The position numbers were made by a program, and so were the translations under genes. Under the pieces are notes generated by a model, which was given only the letters and a program-made list of their open reading frames with translations, did not search any database and had not been told where the DNA came from. A DNA stretch of 64,000 nt. It comes from Serilophus lunatus. Lineage: Eukaryota > Chordata > Aves > Passeriformes > Eurylaimidae. This document shows, in pieces, positions 1 through 13,100 of the stretch (its first letter is position 1; every line of letters starts with the position of its first letter). The stretch spans positions 267,572-331,571 of the forward strand of contig VXBA01005693.1 in the NCBI GenBank assembly GCA_013399895.1. Direction: 5' to 3'.

Positions 1-971
1 TACCTGCTTTGTCCCCTGCTATGTTCCTGATAATTCCATTTTGCCTCATTATTTGGTGCATCTTCTCCTGCTCTCCCAGGATTTACAGCTCTCTCTCACC
101 ACCAGCCACTTGCTTCATTTCCAGCCTGATGAATCCTCCTTGCTTTAAGCTGTTTTACTCTGGAACCTGCTCTGTACCCCTGAGCATCTTTGCTGCCCTT
201 CCCTGAAGTTTTGTTTCTATCAATTCTTTTTTCACTCTTTATACACTTGATTCCAGAGTAGAGGTGAACTCTGGTTCTCCAAGGACCACCACTGCTGTAG
301 AAGTATTCTCCAGTTATTGCTGGGTAGATTTACCTCAAGCTTCTTCACTGCTAGGGTGAAAAATGCTGCTTCTGACCAGGTAATTATATAGGGGGAAACG
401 AATTTTCTAGTGGAGGAAATGGATGATTTTGAGCAGGGGAAGATTTACTGCAGAGGGTGCCCAGATGATGGTTTACCATGTGGTCCAGCATGCCACTCCA
501 AAAGTGAAATTTAATCATAGAATCATAGAATTGCTAAGGTTGGAAAAGACCTTTAAGGCTATTAGGCCCAACTATCAACCCAGCACCACCACCATGTTTC
601 CACTAAACCATGTCCTCAAGTACCATATCCACATGTTCTCTGAACACTTACAGGGATAGTGACTCCATCAAGTCCCTGGCAATTCTGTTCAAATTATTTA
701 CAACCTTTTCCATGACATTTTTTCCTAATATATAATCTAAACCTCCCCTGGCACAACTTGGGGCTGTTTCCTCTCATCATGTCATGTGTCTCCAGAGGAA
801 AGAGACTCATACCCACCTCCCTACAAGCTCCTTTCATCTGTTTGTCTCTTTCCAAACCCCTTTCACCAACACAACTGCAGATATGAAATGCCGTCAGGAT
901 GCCCCGTGCTGGCCACCCTGCCCTCGTACCCAGATGCCATTTTTTGCTTTCCATAGTTATTTTCCTCCCAG
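1..971. other. Upstream of the first visible CBS exon
   Basis: No coding exon is supported here. It contains a CR1 remnant (about 514-800) and the pyrimidine-rich tract before the acceptor at 970-971. An ATG at 363 followed by CAG|GTAATT looks exon-like, but its phase (2) fits neither candidate acceptor, so it is not called. Confidence 0.5.
514..800 (-). mobile_element. CR1 LINE 3' fragment
   Basis: It begins with the reverse complement of the CR1 tail (ATCATAGAATCATAGAA), then the diagnostic AAGGTTGGAAAAGACCTTTA. It ends around TCTAAACCTCCCCTGGCACA. It is 5'-truncated and non-coding. Confidence 0.85.
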
Positions 972-1003
972 GTGACTGTGTGGCCTCTATTTCCACAACA
1001 CAG

Positions 1004-1158
1004 GATCTGACCGAGACGTGCCCGCTCGTGAATGGCAGTTGTGCGGGAGGTCAGGAAAGCAAAGCTGACAGCACGTGGATCCTTCCCAACCTGCCCAGTA
1101 AGTGCACATGGACAGCCACAACACCTGCCAGCAAGTCTCCACACTCCTGTATGCCCTT
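1004..1158 (+). CDS. CBS: CBS exon a: N-terminal haem-binding segment
   Basis: This exon encodes residues 1-51 plus two bases of 52, including haem-ligand Cys34 and His47 spaced 13 residues apart as in human Cys52/His65. The donor is CTT|GTAAGT. The left edge is uncertain: AG at 1002-1003 gives phase 0, while the stronger pyrimidine-tract acceptor at 970-971 would start the exon at 972 in phase 1. No in-frame ATG lies between either acceptor and the conserved part. Confidence 0.85.
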
Positions 1159-4100
1159 GTAAGTAATTCTTTCATGCTGGTTATTTCACAGTGCAGCTCA
1201 GTATCTCTTTCTGAAGTTGGAGGACTACTGTCACACCAGGATGGTCCTGGCAGTTGCTACACTAATGCTGGTTTATTTTCCAGAAGACAAAACTGACTTA
1301 GTATCTCTCCTCCAGTAAGATCTTTCTCACTCCCTTTAATGTTGCAGAAAGATGTGGATGGCTCAAGTCTCAGTTCTGTGTTTTCCAGCACACTTTTGAA
1401 AGCATCTGCTTGTTTGGGGCATCTTACTTTAGATGGCTGAGAGATCTTCACAAAAATTGATGAGCAGGGCCTGGGCTTTTAAATAAGTAGAAAATTGCCA
1501 CAAAGTGCAAAGCAAAGTTCTTGCTGTGAGCTGCTCTTGCCTCACAGCAGCGGGTTCCCTCCCAGGGTGAGGTGAGGCTGCCAAAGGGCCCAGACTAGGC
1601 TTAACGAGAGGTGCTTTAATGACCTGGCAAACCAGACACAGACAAGCTACTAAAGATAAGGCTGTCCCATAAATGTCAGGGGAACTGCGGACACGTCCCT
1701 GCGCTGCAAGGATGTAAAACAGGAATTCAGCTCCAGCCAGTGAGGAACTGGAGCCCATGGGAGGTGCAGCACTGCTCTGTATGGTCTTGCCTGACCACAT
1801 GCCAGGTGTGACAAGGCCAGGGCATGGCCACCAGCATGTGTGAAGCCCAGAGCAGTCTCTGGGATGGCCCATGAAGGAGGGAGGAGTGAACTCCAGAGCC
1901 TCCAACCTGATCCAACAAACTGCATCCAGGCACTCACTCGGTGCAATCCCTGGAGCTGGCACCCGAGCATTGAGTCAGCTCTTTTCAGTTAAACTGATTT
2001 TTTTTTTCTTCCATTGTCACTCTGAGCAGGAAAACATCCTTGAGTTTTAGCAATTTAGCATCAGGGTGCCCTGGGGCAGCAAGGTGGTGCCAGTGCCACC
2101 CCCAGAGAGGAGAGGAGCAGCTGGGGGGCATCAGGGCAGCCTCAGCCCTGGGCATCGAGCACCTCTCTGGGGGTGGGGTCTGGCTGAGGAGACCCACACA
2201 GCATCACTGGGGCGAGAACTGAAACATAACCCCCTGTATAGTGGGAAGACAATACACTAGGACATGTCACAGCTCTTCTTTTACAGCATTGAGTGAAGGA
2301 GGTGGATTAGTTTCCCTGCTCACACATGGCAGCCAATGTAGCAAAAATCTCTGGACTTCCTGAGATTCCTATGTGTAACCTCACTGAGTTTTTGGTGTAG
2401 AAGCAGAAGACAAGATGTTATTTTAATTAAGGATATTAATTTTTAATTTTTTTTCAACAACACAGAATTAGCCTAGCTCTATAATCCCTTGTTCTTGCTG
2501 AGGTCAGAATTAGCTCTCCTTGCTTTGCCAGGACTAATTTTCCCCATGACATCTTATGGAATAACAAGCCATGAGTAAAAGCAGGAATCTTGGAGAAAAA
2601 CCATCCTCATCCTCTGCAATCCTGAACTGATATCAGCATCTGAGAGACTAAACTGTCTCAACCACGTCCAAAGGCATTTGTCACAGATCTTTGTGTCCCC
2701 ATAGACCTTCTGCCTTCAGGCTGAACACAGAGATCTCACAGCTGGGGAAGCAAGCTGACCATCAACTACCATTTTTTGTATGGTAGTGATTAGGAAAGGA
2801 ATTGGGTTGGAACTGCAGAAACTTTGCCTGAGAGTGAGAGGCTGGTCTCCTAAGAGGATGGTAATGAGTGGCAGCACAAAAGAGCAGCCCAGATCCTTGT
2901 TCCCACTTTCACTGCCCTGGCAAGGCTCACCCTGACAAGCAGGGCAGAACAAGTTGCCTTTCCCTTCCCTGTTCCCTCACCAGGCTCCTCTAATACAGAG
3001 CCAGAGGAGGCCACCAAAATGATCAGAGGGATGGAGCACCTCTGCTATGAGGAAAGGCTGAGAGAATTGTGTTTGTTCACCCTGGAGAAGAACAGGCTTT
3101 GGGGTGACCTAATTGTGGCTTTCCAGGACCTGAAGGGAGCCAACAGGAAAGATGGAGACTGTTTACAAGGGCCTGGACTGGCAGAACAAGGGGAAATGAC
3201 TTCACACTGGCAGAGAGTAGGTTTAGATTAGATGTAAGGAAAAAATTCTTTTCTGTGAGGGTGGTGATGCCCTGGCACAGGTTGCCCAGAGAAGTCGTGG
3301 ATGCCCCATCCCTGTAAGTGTTCAAGGCCAGGTTGGATGGAGCTCTGAGCAACCTGGTACAGTGGAAGGTGTCCCTGCCCATGGCAGGGGACTGGAACTG
3401 GATGATCTTTAATATCCCTTCCAACCCAGGCCATTCTAAGATTCCATGATTCTATGATCATGCCTTTATGGGGTTCAGAGGACTTAGCAGCATCCCATTC
3501 ACCATGATTTTTAGGTAAATAAAAAGGCTTACTTTCTTCTTGCACGCTGACCTCCTGCAGTGTAGATGTATAACATAATAACGGAGGTCACTCTCTGAAA
3601 GCCAGGCTGTGGTTAAATGTCATCTAGAGGAACTGAAGTTTCCTCGTGCCATGGCTCAGCCCCACTGAAACCCCTGAGCGTTTGGTTGGCTTTTAGAGCA
3701 GATGTGCAATGGCTGCAGCTTTGGGGGAAGATCATTTATTGTTATTGCCTCACATTTACGAGCACCCTGTAAAAGCCACAATGTCTCTGCAAACGTTTTC
3801 CACAAAGGGAGGGGTGGCAGCACATGGGTAATTCCCCACCATTTCTGGGCTTGAGATGCAAGGAGACTGGATCCTTTTGATAGTAAAGATCTTCACTAAA
3901 CCACTACCCCTGTACTCCTGCAAGGCAAGAAGTGTTTATATCACGCTTGCAAAACCTGGAGGGAGGTGTGTGTGTCTTTAAGTAACCCAGCATGTCACCC
4001 TGCACCATATGGGCTTTCTGTCAGCAGCCAGCCATCTGCCTGGCCGTGATAGCAGACAGGGATAACTCTGGTTCAGTGTTCAAAGAATGATAGTAGGTGA

Positions 4101-7100
4101 GAGCTGTGCAAAGCAGAGCTCAGCAGTGAGGGAGAGGGGGTTTGTCACCCCACCAGGAGACAGAAGGGTTGGCTCTCAACCAGGGGCAATATGCTTTTGG
4201 CCCAAATAAACATAGCCCTCTCCAATCCTTTCCCTCCATCTCTGAAAAAGCTCAAGGATGTGAGTTCCTTGGCTGCCTGGCAAGATGTGTTCAGTTGTGT
4301 GTTGGGCAAACAAGTCTTTTTCATTCTGGTTGCAATTGCTATGATGTGGTTCTTGGCTTCAGCCAGAGTCTGTCAGTGACTAACAAAACCAGGCAGCTGG
4401 ATTTCACTGATCACAGAGCTCAGTTTAATTATTTGCAAAAAGCCCTCCAGAGTCCTGTGTGGCTTGGGCTTTTCTGATGGCTTAGAGCTGTCCTTGCAAG
4501 TTTGGGAGTTCTGGCCAGGCAAGAAACACTTGGCCCGGAGACAGCTGGAAATGCAAAAAGCAGAGGTGGTGCTGGGTAGGACAGAGGAGAGAGCAGCAAC
4601 CTTGTATTGTCTGTGGCCTCCTGAATTTTTCACCCACAGCATAAAATCCTGAGGCTTCTCAACCTCTTCTCACTTTATAGACCTAACCTAGGGCTTTGCA
4701 GAACAACATATTTCATAACAGCCCTGAATATTAATTACCTTATTTTTTATGCAAAATAATTATTAACTCACAATGGAAAACTATAACTGACTCCTGGTGC
4801 CACCAATTGTTGAGGAGGACTTTTTCTCTTGGAGTTGGGGTGTCTCTACATGGCCTTGATTCTGTTGAAACCTCACTCAGATTTTATATTGGTTCATGTT
4901 GTATAAAAACAGCTTTGATTTTTTTTTTTTATTGTGTTATTTCAGGAAAGAAGAAAAAAAGATCTTGCCCAATATCCTCAAGAAAGTTGGCTTCACCCCA
5001 ATGGTCCGAATCAATAAGATTGGGAAGTCCTATGGGCTCAAGTGTGAGCTCTGTGAGTGTCCCCTTTCCACCAGGTTTTTCCATGGCACGAGGTGAGGGG
5101 CGGTGTTGGAGTGGGGCTTCAGAAGAGGCTCTGTGAGAGCCAGCACAGGTGGGGAGGGCCAGATGTGACATGTGCTGGGTGTCCATGCTTATTAGGTTGC
5201 ACTACAGTCATTTCTTGGACCAAGTAGGATGGTTTTAAGCAGCAATGAGCAGGGGGCCAATGGTAGTGAGGCCTCTCTTCCCTCAAATAACAGCAGCATA
5301 AGCTCAGAGCAGAGTCAGGCTAAATTTGGGGATGATACGGCATCAGGAAGGGATGCTGCAGCACCGGGGTGTGTGCACCATGTGATGTGCGCAGAGGAGA
5401 CTGGCTGAGCCTTCCAAAAATGTGGTGGATGGGATGGGGTAAGGGCCACGTCAGGACCCTTCCTGCAGCCTGCCCAGGCACAGGGAGCAGCTTGAGCTGT
5501 GGGAGACACACCTGCTGCCAGGCAGTGCTCCCATGCATGGGGGAATCCTATTTTTCATGGCATTATCTCTGCCAGGTCAGCTGGAGCCAGGCCAGGCACT
5601 GCCAGTCTGCTGCATCACTGTCCCCAGGGGCAGCTACTGCTACCCTTGGGGGCCCTCCCAAAATACAGCCCCAGGCAGAGCAGCAGGAGCTGCAGGCAGC
5701 TGGGGACATTAGGAACATGTATCCTCATGCTTAGTGCTAATAGTCAGGCCAAGGTGCTGGCTGCAGGGCCAGGTTTTCCAGCAGGATCCAAGTCCTTCTC
5801 CTTAGGAGATGTTAGCATAGCTCTGGTGGTATCTCATGTAAGGGCTGGCTTCAGCCTGGTCCCCTATAGACACAAGGATGGTAACATCAGATCTGGTCTT
5901 TTCAGACTCCTTTCCTTTATCTTCTAACCCTAATATTTAATTTCATCCAAACTGAGCAGAAAGACAAATTCTTGGAGGCAGAAGTGTCACTTAGCTGGGG
6001 GACAAGCAAGGAGGAGAGCCTTGATGGTGAATGTTCATCCTTAATAAAATGGCACAGCAGGACCTAACAGCCCTGTTTGGCAGCTGGGAATCCACAGGGC
6101 AACCAGCCTCCACCAGGCACACAGACACACAGTGTGCTGTGCTCTTCCACCAGATCCCTTCTTGGGACCTGAGATCTTTAGGCCACTAACCCTGCGACCT
6201 CTGCATTGCATCACCTCTCGCTTCCCAGAATGAGACCTGAGGGGGTGGTACAAGACCATGGAGCAGAGGTGGTGGAGGTGGAAGGATAGGTGTGCAGTGT
6301 CTGGCTCAGCTCTGAAGCAGAGGATGTCTCCCTGGGACAGGAGCCTTAGGAGCACAGGAGGATTTGGTGCAGGGGAAGCCGCACAGATCCCGTTTTCTGG
6401 GACGGTGTCTCCCTCCCCTGGCACAGGAGGGGAAGAAGAGCAGGACAGGAACAGCAGCTACACGGTTCTCTCCGAGCAACACGTCAGCACAGGGCCTCTT
6501 CCCAAGCAAATATAGGACTGCTTGCAGCACAGCTGCCTCAAGGAGCAGTTACAGCTGAACGGGATTACCTTGGATTCTCCCCTGAGATCTCTGTGCAGCT
6601 GAAGTTGTGGCACATTGCGTTATAAAATGTAACGACCACAAGATTTCTTTTCCCATTTGGGCTGCTCAGGTATATCAGATTGATTTTGCAGCCTGAAGCA
6701 GCTGTCTCCGTAAGGATGACATGAATGACACCTTGGAAGTACAGGTTTCTCCCTGTTGTCCATAAAACAGAGCTCAATACCATCAGTTCAGATGAAGATG
6801 AACATCTACATCTGAAAAAACAGTCCTGCCCTGAGTGTTAGCCCCAGTTAGGACCAAGCTTTGCCTTGCAGTGTGAGCATGCCTGGGGAAGTTAGTTGGT
6901 TTTTTGGTAGCTCAAAGAAGGAATAATAATTTTGGCTGGCACTTGAAAGCATTCTTCTTATTGTTTGCTTTCCTTTATGGCACCCCATTCAGGACCACAG
7001 ATCATCCCTGCAGAAGAGGATCTCTTTAGACACCTATCACAAACTGCAACACCCCAGGAAAAACAGTAGGACCTTGCTGCTGCCCCTGACAGTGCCTTGC

Positions 7101-10100
7101 TCAGAAAAAAGTTCTCAAAGCAGGGCAACAAGGAGTATTTTACCAGTATGGGACCCTCCTGTAAAAAAACTGCCCTTATGTCCAGTTGATTTTAAAGCAC
7201 CCTGGGCTGCCCAGGCCTGCCCACTGCCTCCAGGGTGCTGCAGGTAGATGAAACATGGGGGACAGAAGGACTCCAGGCAGGTATGCTGGTGGATAATACC
7301 AGACAAGCACTAAGGGAATGGTGAATTCACTCCCCTTGAGCAAAGGTCCATCCTGCAGAGGAGGAATAGGTGTCCTAGGACGACTGTAGTGAGGCCTGAG
7401 GGAGCAAGGAGTTGGTGCTCCTGACTGCAGCTTGTGCCTGACAGAGCCTCCCCTTGCATTTCCAGTGGCAAAATGTGAGTACTTCAATGCGGGGGGCAGC
7501 ATAAAGGACCGCATCAGCCTGAGGATGGTGGAAGATGCAGAGAGAGCTGGGATTATAAAGCCAGGAGACACGCTGATTGAACCCACTTCAGGAAACACAG
7601 GTGGGAAGGGCAGGGATGCTCCCTCTGCCTGGGTACTGGGCAGGATGGTGTCTCTGGGGGGCTGTACGAGGGGCAGGGATTCGAGGAGTTCCTGCCCTTG
7701 CGGTTACAAGGTCAGTTTGGGGGTAAGCAGCTCTGGCTTCAGCCTCCCTTCAGCTCCCCTCCGACGGCAGTGGGCATCCTGGGATGCTGAGGTGCCTGGT
7801 TGCTGAAATCCCCAAAGTCCTGCGAGGGTCCCACACCTGCACAGGTGTGCTCAGAGGTTATTTTGTGGTAAGGCAAAGAGTCTTGGGAGCTGGACCAACA
7901 CCCGGTGTTTTCAGGTCGGGAAGCTTTTGAATACTCAGAGGTTCCCAGAGAGGATTTCCTTGATGGGCTGAAAGAGAAAACATATGATTTTTTCCTTGTC
8001 ACTGTCACCTGTCACCCCACCATTTTACTGGGGACTGCGAGATGAGGAGGCACAACAGAGGAGTTGTCCCTATTTTGCAGTCTCCACAGCACCACTGATG
8101 CAAGTTTCAATGTTCATTTGCTGCTCCCTGCCCCGTGACAAGGACATGTGTGTGTGCACAACATGCTTTCCCAGAAAAAGGCAGAGCAGAGGCTGTTGAA
8201 GAGCTATGGGTGGAGTTGAGGACATGTCCCTTGCTGTGCTCCCTGCCTTTCCTTCGTTAGTCATACAGAACTGGGCTCATCTCCAGGAATTCTGCTCCTT
8301 TCTGGCCAATTGCCTCAGGCAGTCCTAGAGCCAGTCCCCCTTTGCCCCAGCTGCCCCGCAGACATGGGATAAGGGGCCAGTGTTCCCCCAGAGCTGTTCC
8401 ACAGGTAGAGCATGCTGCCTGCCTGCCTACCCAGGGCAGCTGGAGTGGCACCAGGGTCCCTACAGCCCCTCACAGGGACACATTGCTCCAGCCTCACCTT
8501 CCTCCTCTGGCTGCTGAGCAGCTGGCTCCATCCATCATCCCCGTGAAATTGGAGCAGGAGTGCCCTTTGCCTGCTCCTCCGAGGGTGACATGTGCAGCTT
8601 TATGTGTGTGTGTGTCCATCCCCTTCACAACTGAGAGTGTCTAAGGGGGAAAGGAAGGCACTCCTAAAACAAAATCACCTCTCTCCTGTGTTTCCAAAAA
8701 CAAAGGAAGAGGACAGAGCCCCGGTAAGGGGAGGAAAGCACTCCCCAGCCTTGCCATTCACTCCATGCCACACTAACAGGCTTCTGCAAGCAAGAGGGAC
8801 ACTGCAGCTCAGCTCATCTGTTAGTGCATCCTCCCATACTCCCTGGTGTTCCCAGCACATCCTAAGAGGGTCATGGAGGACCCTCTCACTTGCAGCTCGC
8901 TGGTGATCATTTCTAGGTTCCATTCACTGATGGGAGAGAGGAAGCAAAGTCTATTAGTTGGATGGCCTTGACAAAATGCTGTTGTCAATCAATTCCTTTT
9001 CCTCCCCACCTCCCAGGAATCGGGCTGGCACTGGTGGCTGCAGTGAAAGGTTACCGCTGCATCATTGTCTTGCCGGAGAAAATGAGCATGGAGAAGGTCA
9101 GAGCTCCGTATGGTACTACCCACATCTCCATGCCTGTCTCTCTCTGCCTCTCTCTCCCCCTTTCTAGAGCCTGAGTGCCCTCTCCTTTAAAGGCCTAATG
9201 AGCCTGCACATGCACTGCCAGAGCTGTTACTGAGAAGGTTTTCTCTTGATGGAAAAAAGCACCCTGTGATGGCTGGCTGACTATTTAGTGAAGAAGTGCA
9301 GCCGGGGTGACATGTTGGCCAAACACGGTGTGTGGCTGCAGAGAAATGGAGCAATATCTGTTGTTTGTGAGGGAAAGGCCTGACTGTAATAGAGGAGAAG
9401 CAGGCAGGTGCCAGGGCTCATCTGCAGGTCCTGCTCGCTTCCCCTTTGACATCTGACAGGTCACTTGGTCTCTGTGTATTTATGATTTTCTTTGATGTTG
9501 AGACACTTATGGTTGCCTGAGTTGCTTTCTCAAGGTGGTGAAAGTCAAGTCAACTGCATGAGAGCTGATGATCAGGTAAAGCTGCTGTCCTGGAGATGGC
9601 AGTAATCCCACCTTGGTGACCCAAATCCTCACAGTCTGCTCAGCTGAACTCCTGTCAGTGAAGCCAGCTCTGGGCCCTGATTTAGCTCAAAAATGAGCCC
9701 TTCCTCAAAGTGCAACCCTCATTTCAACCTAAATCTCACTTAAACTCAGTCTGAATCAGATTCCCCCTCCAGCTGCCATGGGCTTCACCTCTAAGTACTC
9801 CAAAACCCTCTCACCCTTCTTTTTTGACCCTCTCTTCCCCTGACAGCTGCATCTCCCAGGGGATTATATCATGGAGATGATTTGTATTTGCTTCTTCCCT
9901 GAGCTTGGTGAGAGAAGGGGCTTGGGCAAAGACCTTCCCGTTGAATGCAGGGTCTCAGACCCCAGCACACAAGAGACACTATTCTCTGTCTGGTTCCTCT
10001 GTCCTTTTCCCCAGGCTCCAAGGAGCAGCACAGTGTTACCCCTCTCTGCCTTGTCCCCAGTCTGCCCTCCAAGTAGGACAGGGCACAAGGCCAGGCTTGA

Positions 10101-13100
10101 ATCCACGTGCCAGCTCCAGGCAGGGAGCCCTGGGGTGCCATGAGCATGTCAGACATAATATAGTCCAGAATTGGACTTTGTATCTCCAAATGATAAATGT
10201 CTCCCACATGCAGAGCTCTTCTGGCATCTGACACTGCCAGGTTTGGATTACTATCCCTATGGGGGATCAGTTGCATTACATCTACTCTTTTCCCTCCCAA
10301 AGGTTGATATTTTGAAGGCACTGGGTGTTGAAATTGTGAGGACGCCATGCACCCGCTTTGATGCCCCAGAGTCAAATATTCGTGTTGCTTGGAAGCTGAA
10401 AAGTGAAATCCCAAACTCTCACATCCTGGACCAGGTAAACACCGTCCCCCCACTGACTCTTTCCAAATATAGTTTATAGGGTGTGCTCCAAGTGTGCCTG
10501 TGCTTGGAGGCTTTGTTCAAACTGGCACTGGAGGCAGATTTCATCAGTGTTTTATGGTGTTTGAAACTTAATCTCTCCTTTGCAAAGCACAGGGTGACAG
10601 AAACAAAATAAGGGACACTTCCAAACCTATAATACTTCTGCCAAAGCTTGAATGTGGGCGAGGCTGGGTTTTCTTGCACAATTCAAAGACTCCTCAAATT
10701 GCTTCAGATTTAACTTTGACCTCAAAAAAAATCACTTTTTATTCCTTGCTAGCAAACTCTGTTCTACCTCAAAAATAAACCTCATACTGTAAAGGGCAAA
10801 CCCTGATGACTCACACCAGTGGTTCCTGCAGTGCTGGGTCTTGAACAGGAGAGCACTTCTTCCTTTGGTCTGACCCTGCTGAAGAAAGGCATCCCTATAG
10901 CAAGTATGGAGCCCCTGGAGTGCAGGAAAGGCAGGGAAGCTCCTTCCTTTTAAGAAAAAAGGAGCTCAAAGACTGAATATGCTTCTCAAAAGAAACCTGG
11001 TCTATGGATGTGAATGTGAGATACACACATATCACCTGTGCACTCCCTGTACAGGCAGGAGAACTCTTCTGGCCCACACTTCCCAGCCATCCAACCATCT
11101 CCACACCCAGTGGGCATCAAGTGCCAGAGAATGAGTGTTTGTGAGAACATTTAACCTCCCAATACGGAAAAATCCCAAATGTCCTAGGGAATCTATTCCA
11201 AGGTGACAACCAGGAGGAATACCCTCTACCTGGTCTGGCTGGGTCGCAGCTCACCCCTTGCCAGGGAGAGGAGGGGGCAGCTGCCTGCTTTGGATACAGC
11301 TCATCAGGAACTATTGCTGTTTTGGTAATTTGACCAACACTTCACATAATAACTCCTGCTGTTCTCTGTTGAAATAAACAGTACAGAAATCCAAGCAACC
11401 CCCTGGCTCATTACGACACCACGGCTGAGGAGATCCTGGAGCAGTGTGAAGGTACCATCTGTGCTGTTGATGCTGTTTCTACATGCTGAGGGTGTGCAGA
11501 GGGCTATAGCTCTCTCTGAGAGGCTTATTTTACATCATTTATTGACCCGAATGTCTAGAAACAGCCCAAAGGGCTTATGTAGGCGAAGGCAGTGTTATCT
11601 TAATAATACTGACAGGCAGGGTGTAGCAACTTCTCCTAATCCATCCCAGATACACCTCAGCCTGCAGGGCTTCCCAGCTGTGGCTTTACATTGCAAAAGC
11701 CTGAGGGAGGAGACCAGAGGGTTAAGAAATTCAGGCTGTACCTAAAGGAGAAAGAACGTGTTTCTTGGTGGATGCAACATCCCTGTGACCTGTCAGCTGA
11801 GAACACAAGTTGTCCCAAGAGGCCTTACTGGGGAATATAAATCCATCAGGGCATGGCAAGCTGCACCTGATGGAGCACATGCATTTGCAAATCAAAGTAG
11901 ACTGAAACTTCACAAACCAATGACATCCGAAGTGATGGCTGGGGGAGGATGAAGGACTATCCCAGTCCATGCCTGTGCAGATAGAAATGGAATTTATTAC
12001 CAGTTCTAGGAACACGGAAAAATGTAAATAAGACTCAAGGACTTTGACTGGAGAGCAGTTATAGCAGTAAAGTGTTTGGGTAGCAACAGGCACAAGAGAA
12101 TTCCAGTCTTCCCTGCAATACAGCATTAGGATTTTCTCCTGTTGGCTGCCAGTCATGAATTACTGGTCCTCTTTTCCCAATGTAGTTGGAGCATAAGGCT
12201 CCAAAGGCCTGGCTCTGATAAAGATTTAGGGCTGGTAGGAGCAGAATAATTTTACTGTTAGCAGTGGAGCTGCATCTGACTGAGACAGGTGCCAGGACAG
12301 AACTCAGCCATCTTTCCACTGTGGATGCCAACACAGGCTGAAATGTTGTGCCTGTTAGTGATATGTGCTGCTGTTCACATGTGTGCTTTGCTTTGACATG
12401 GGATTGAAAGGGCTGGAAGTGCTCAGATATTCCCTCCTCCTCAAGCCACAGAATCACAGGGTATTCTGGGTTGGAAGGGACCCACAAGGGTCATGGAGTC
12501 CAACTCCTGGCCCTGCATGGGACAACCTCAAAGGTCACATGATATGCCTGAGACCATCGTCAGGATTGGGGCCATGACCACTGCCCTGGGGAGCCTGTTA
12601 TGGTGCCCAGCCACCCTCTAGGTGAAGAACCTTTTCCTAACATCCAACCTAAACCTTCACTGACACAGCTTCATGCTGTTCCCTCAGTTCAGTAGATGTC
12701 AAAGATGCAGAAATCATGGAGAGCTGGAGTGGGAGATCTGGAGGTCAACTTTAGCCCTTTCCACTGAGGCAGGATCAACTTTGCTCAGATCCCATATGCT
12801 CGTGTGAGCTTCTCCACATGACCAGGCTTTGGCCATCAGAGTGGCCTCTCCCTGGCCTTTCCTCACATGGGGTTCTGGTAGTTGAGGGACACGGGCTCTG
12901 CATTTGCATGGGCCCTGAATAAAGGTGAGACTGTGCTGGAGGCCATGCCGAGTCTGCAAGCCTCTCTATTCCCTCACTTGCAGGCAAGGTCCACATGGTG
13001 GTGATTGGGTCTGGCACAGGAGGCACCATCACTGGTGTTGCCAGGAAGCTGAAGGAGAAGTGCCCAGAGTGCAAGGTAAGTCAGGAGACAGGGCTGCTGT

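Noticed and set aside
363..379. Possible short first CBS coding exon (ATG then CAG|GTAATT)
   Set aside because: It ends in phase 2, which matches neither acceptor of the next exon (phase 0 or 1), and has no supporting similarity.
899..1003. ATG at 899 as the CBS start
   Set aside because: It would translate through intron-like sequence with a pyrimidine tract and AG acceptor at 970-971, and the encoded residues do not resemble CBS N-termini.
1429..1962. 177-codon minus-strand frame in the first CBS intron
   Set aside because: A chance open frame in GC-rich intron. Composition and lack of motifs argue against a gene.
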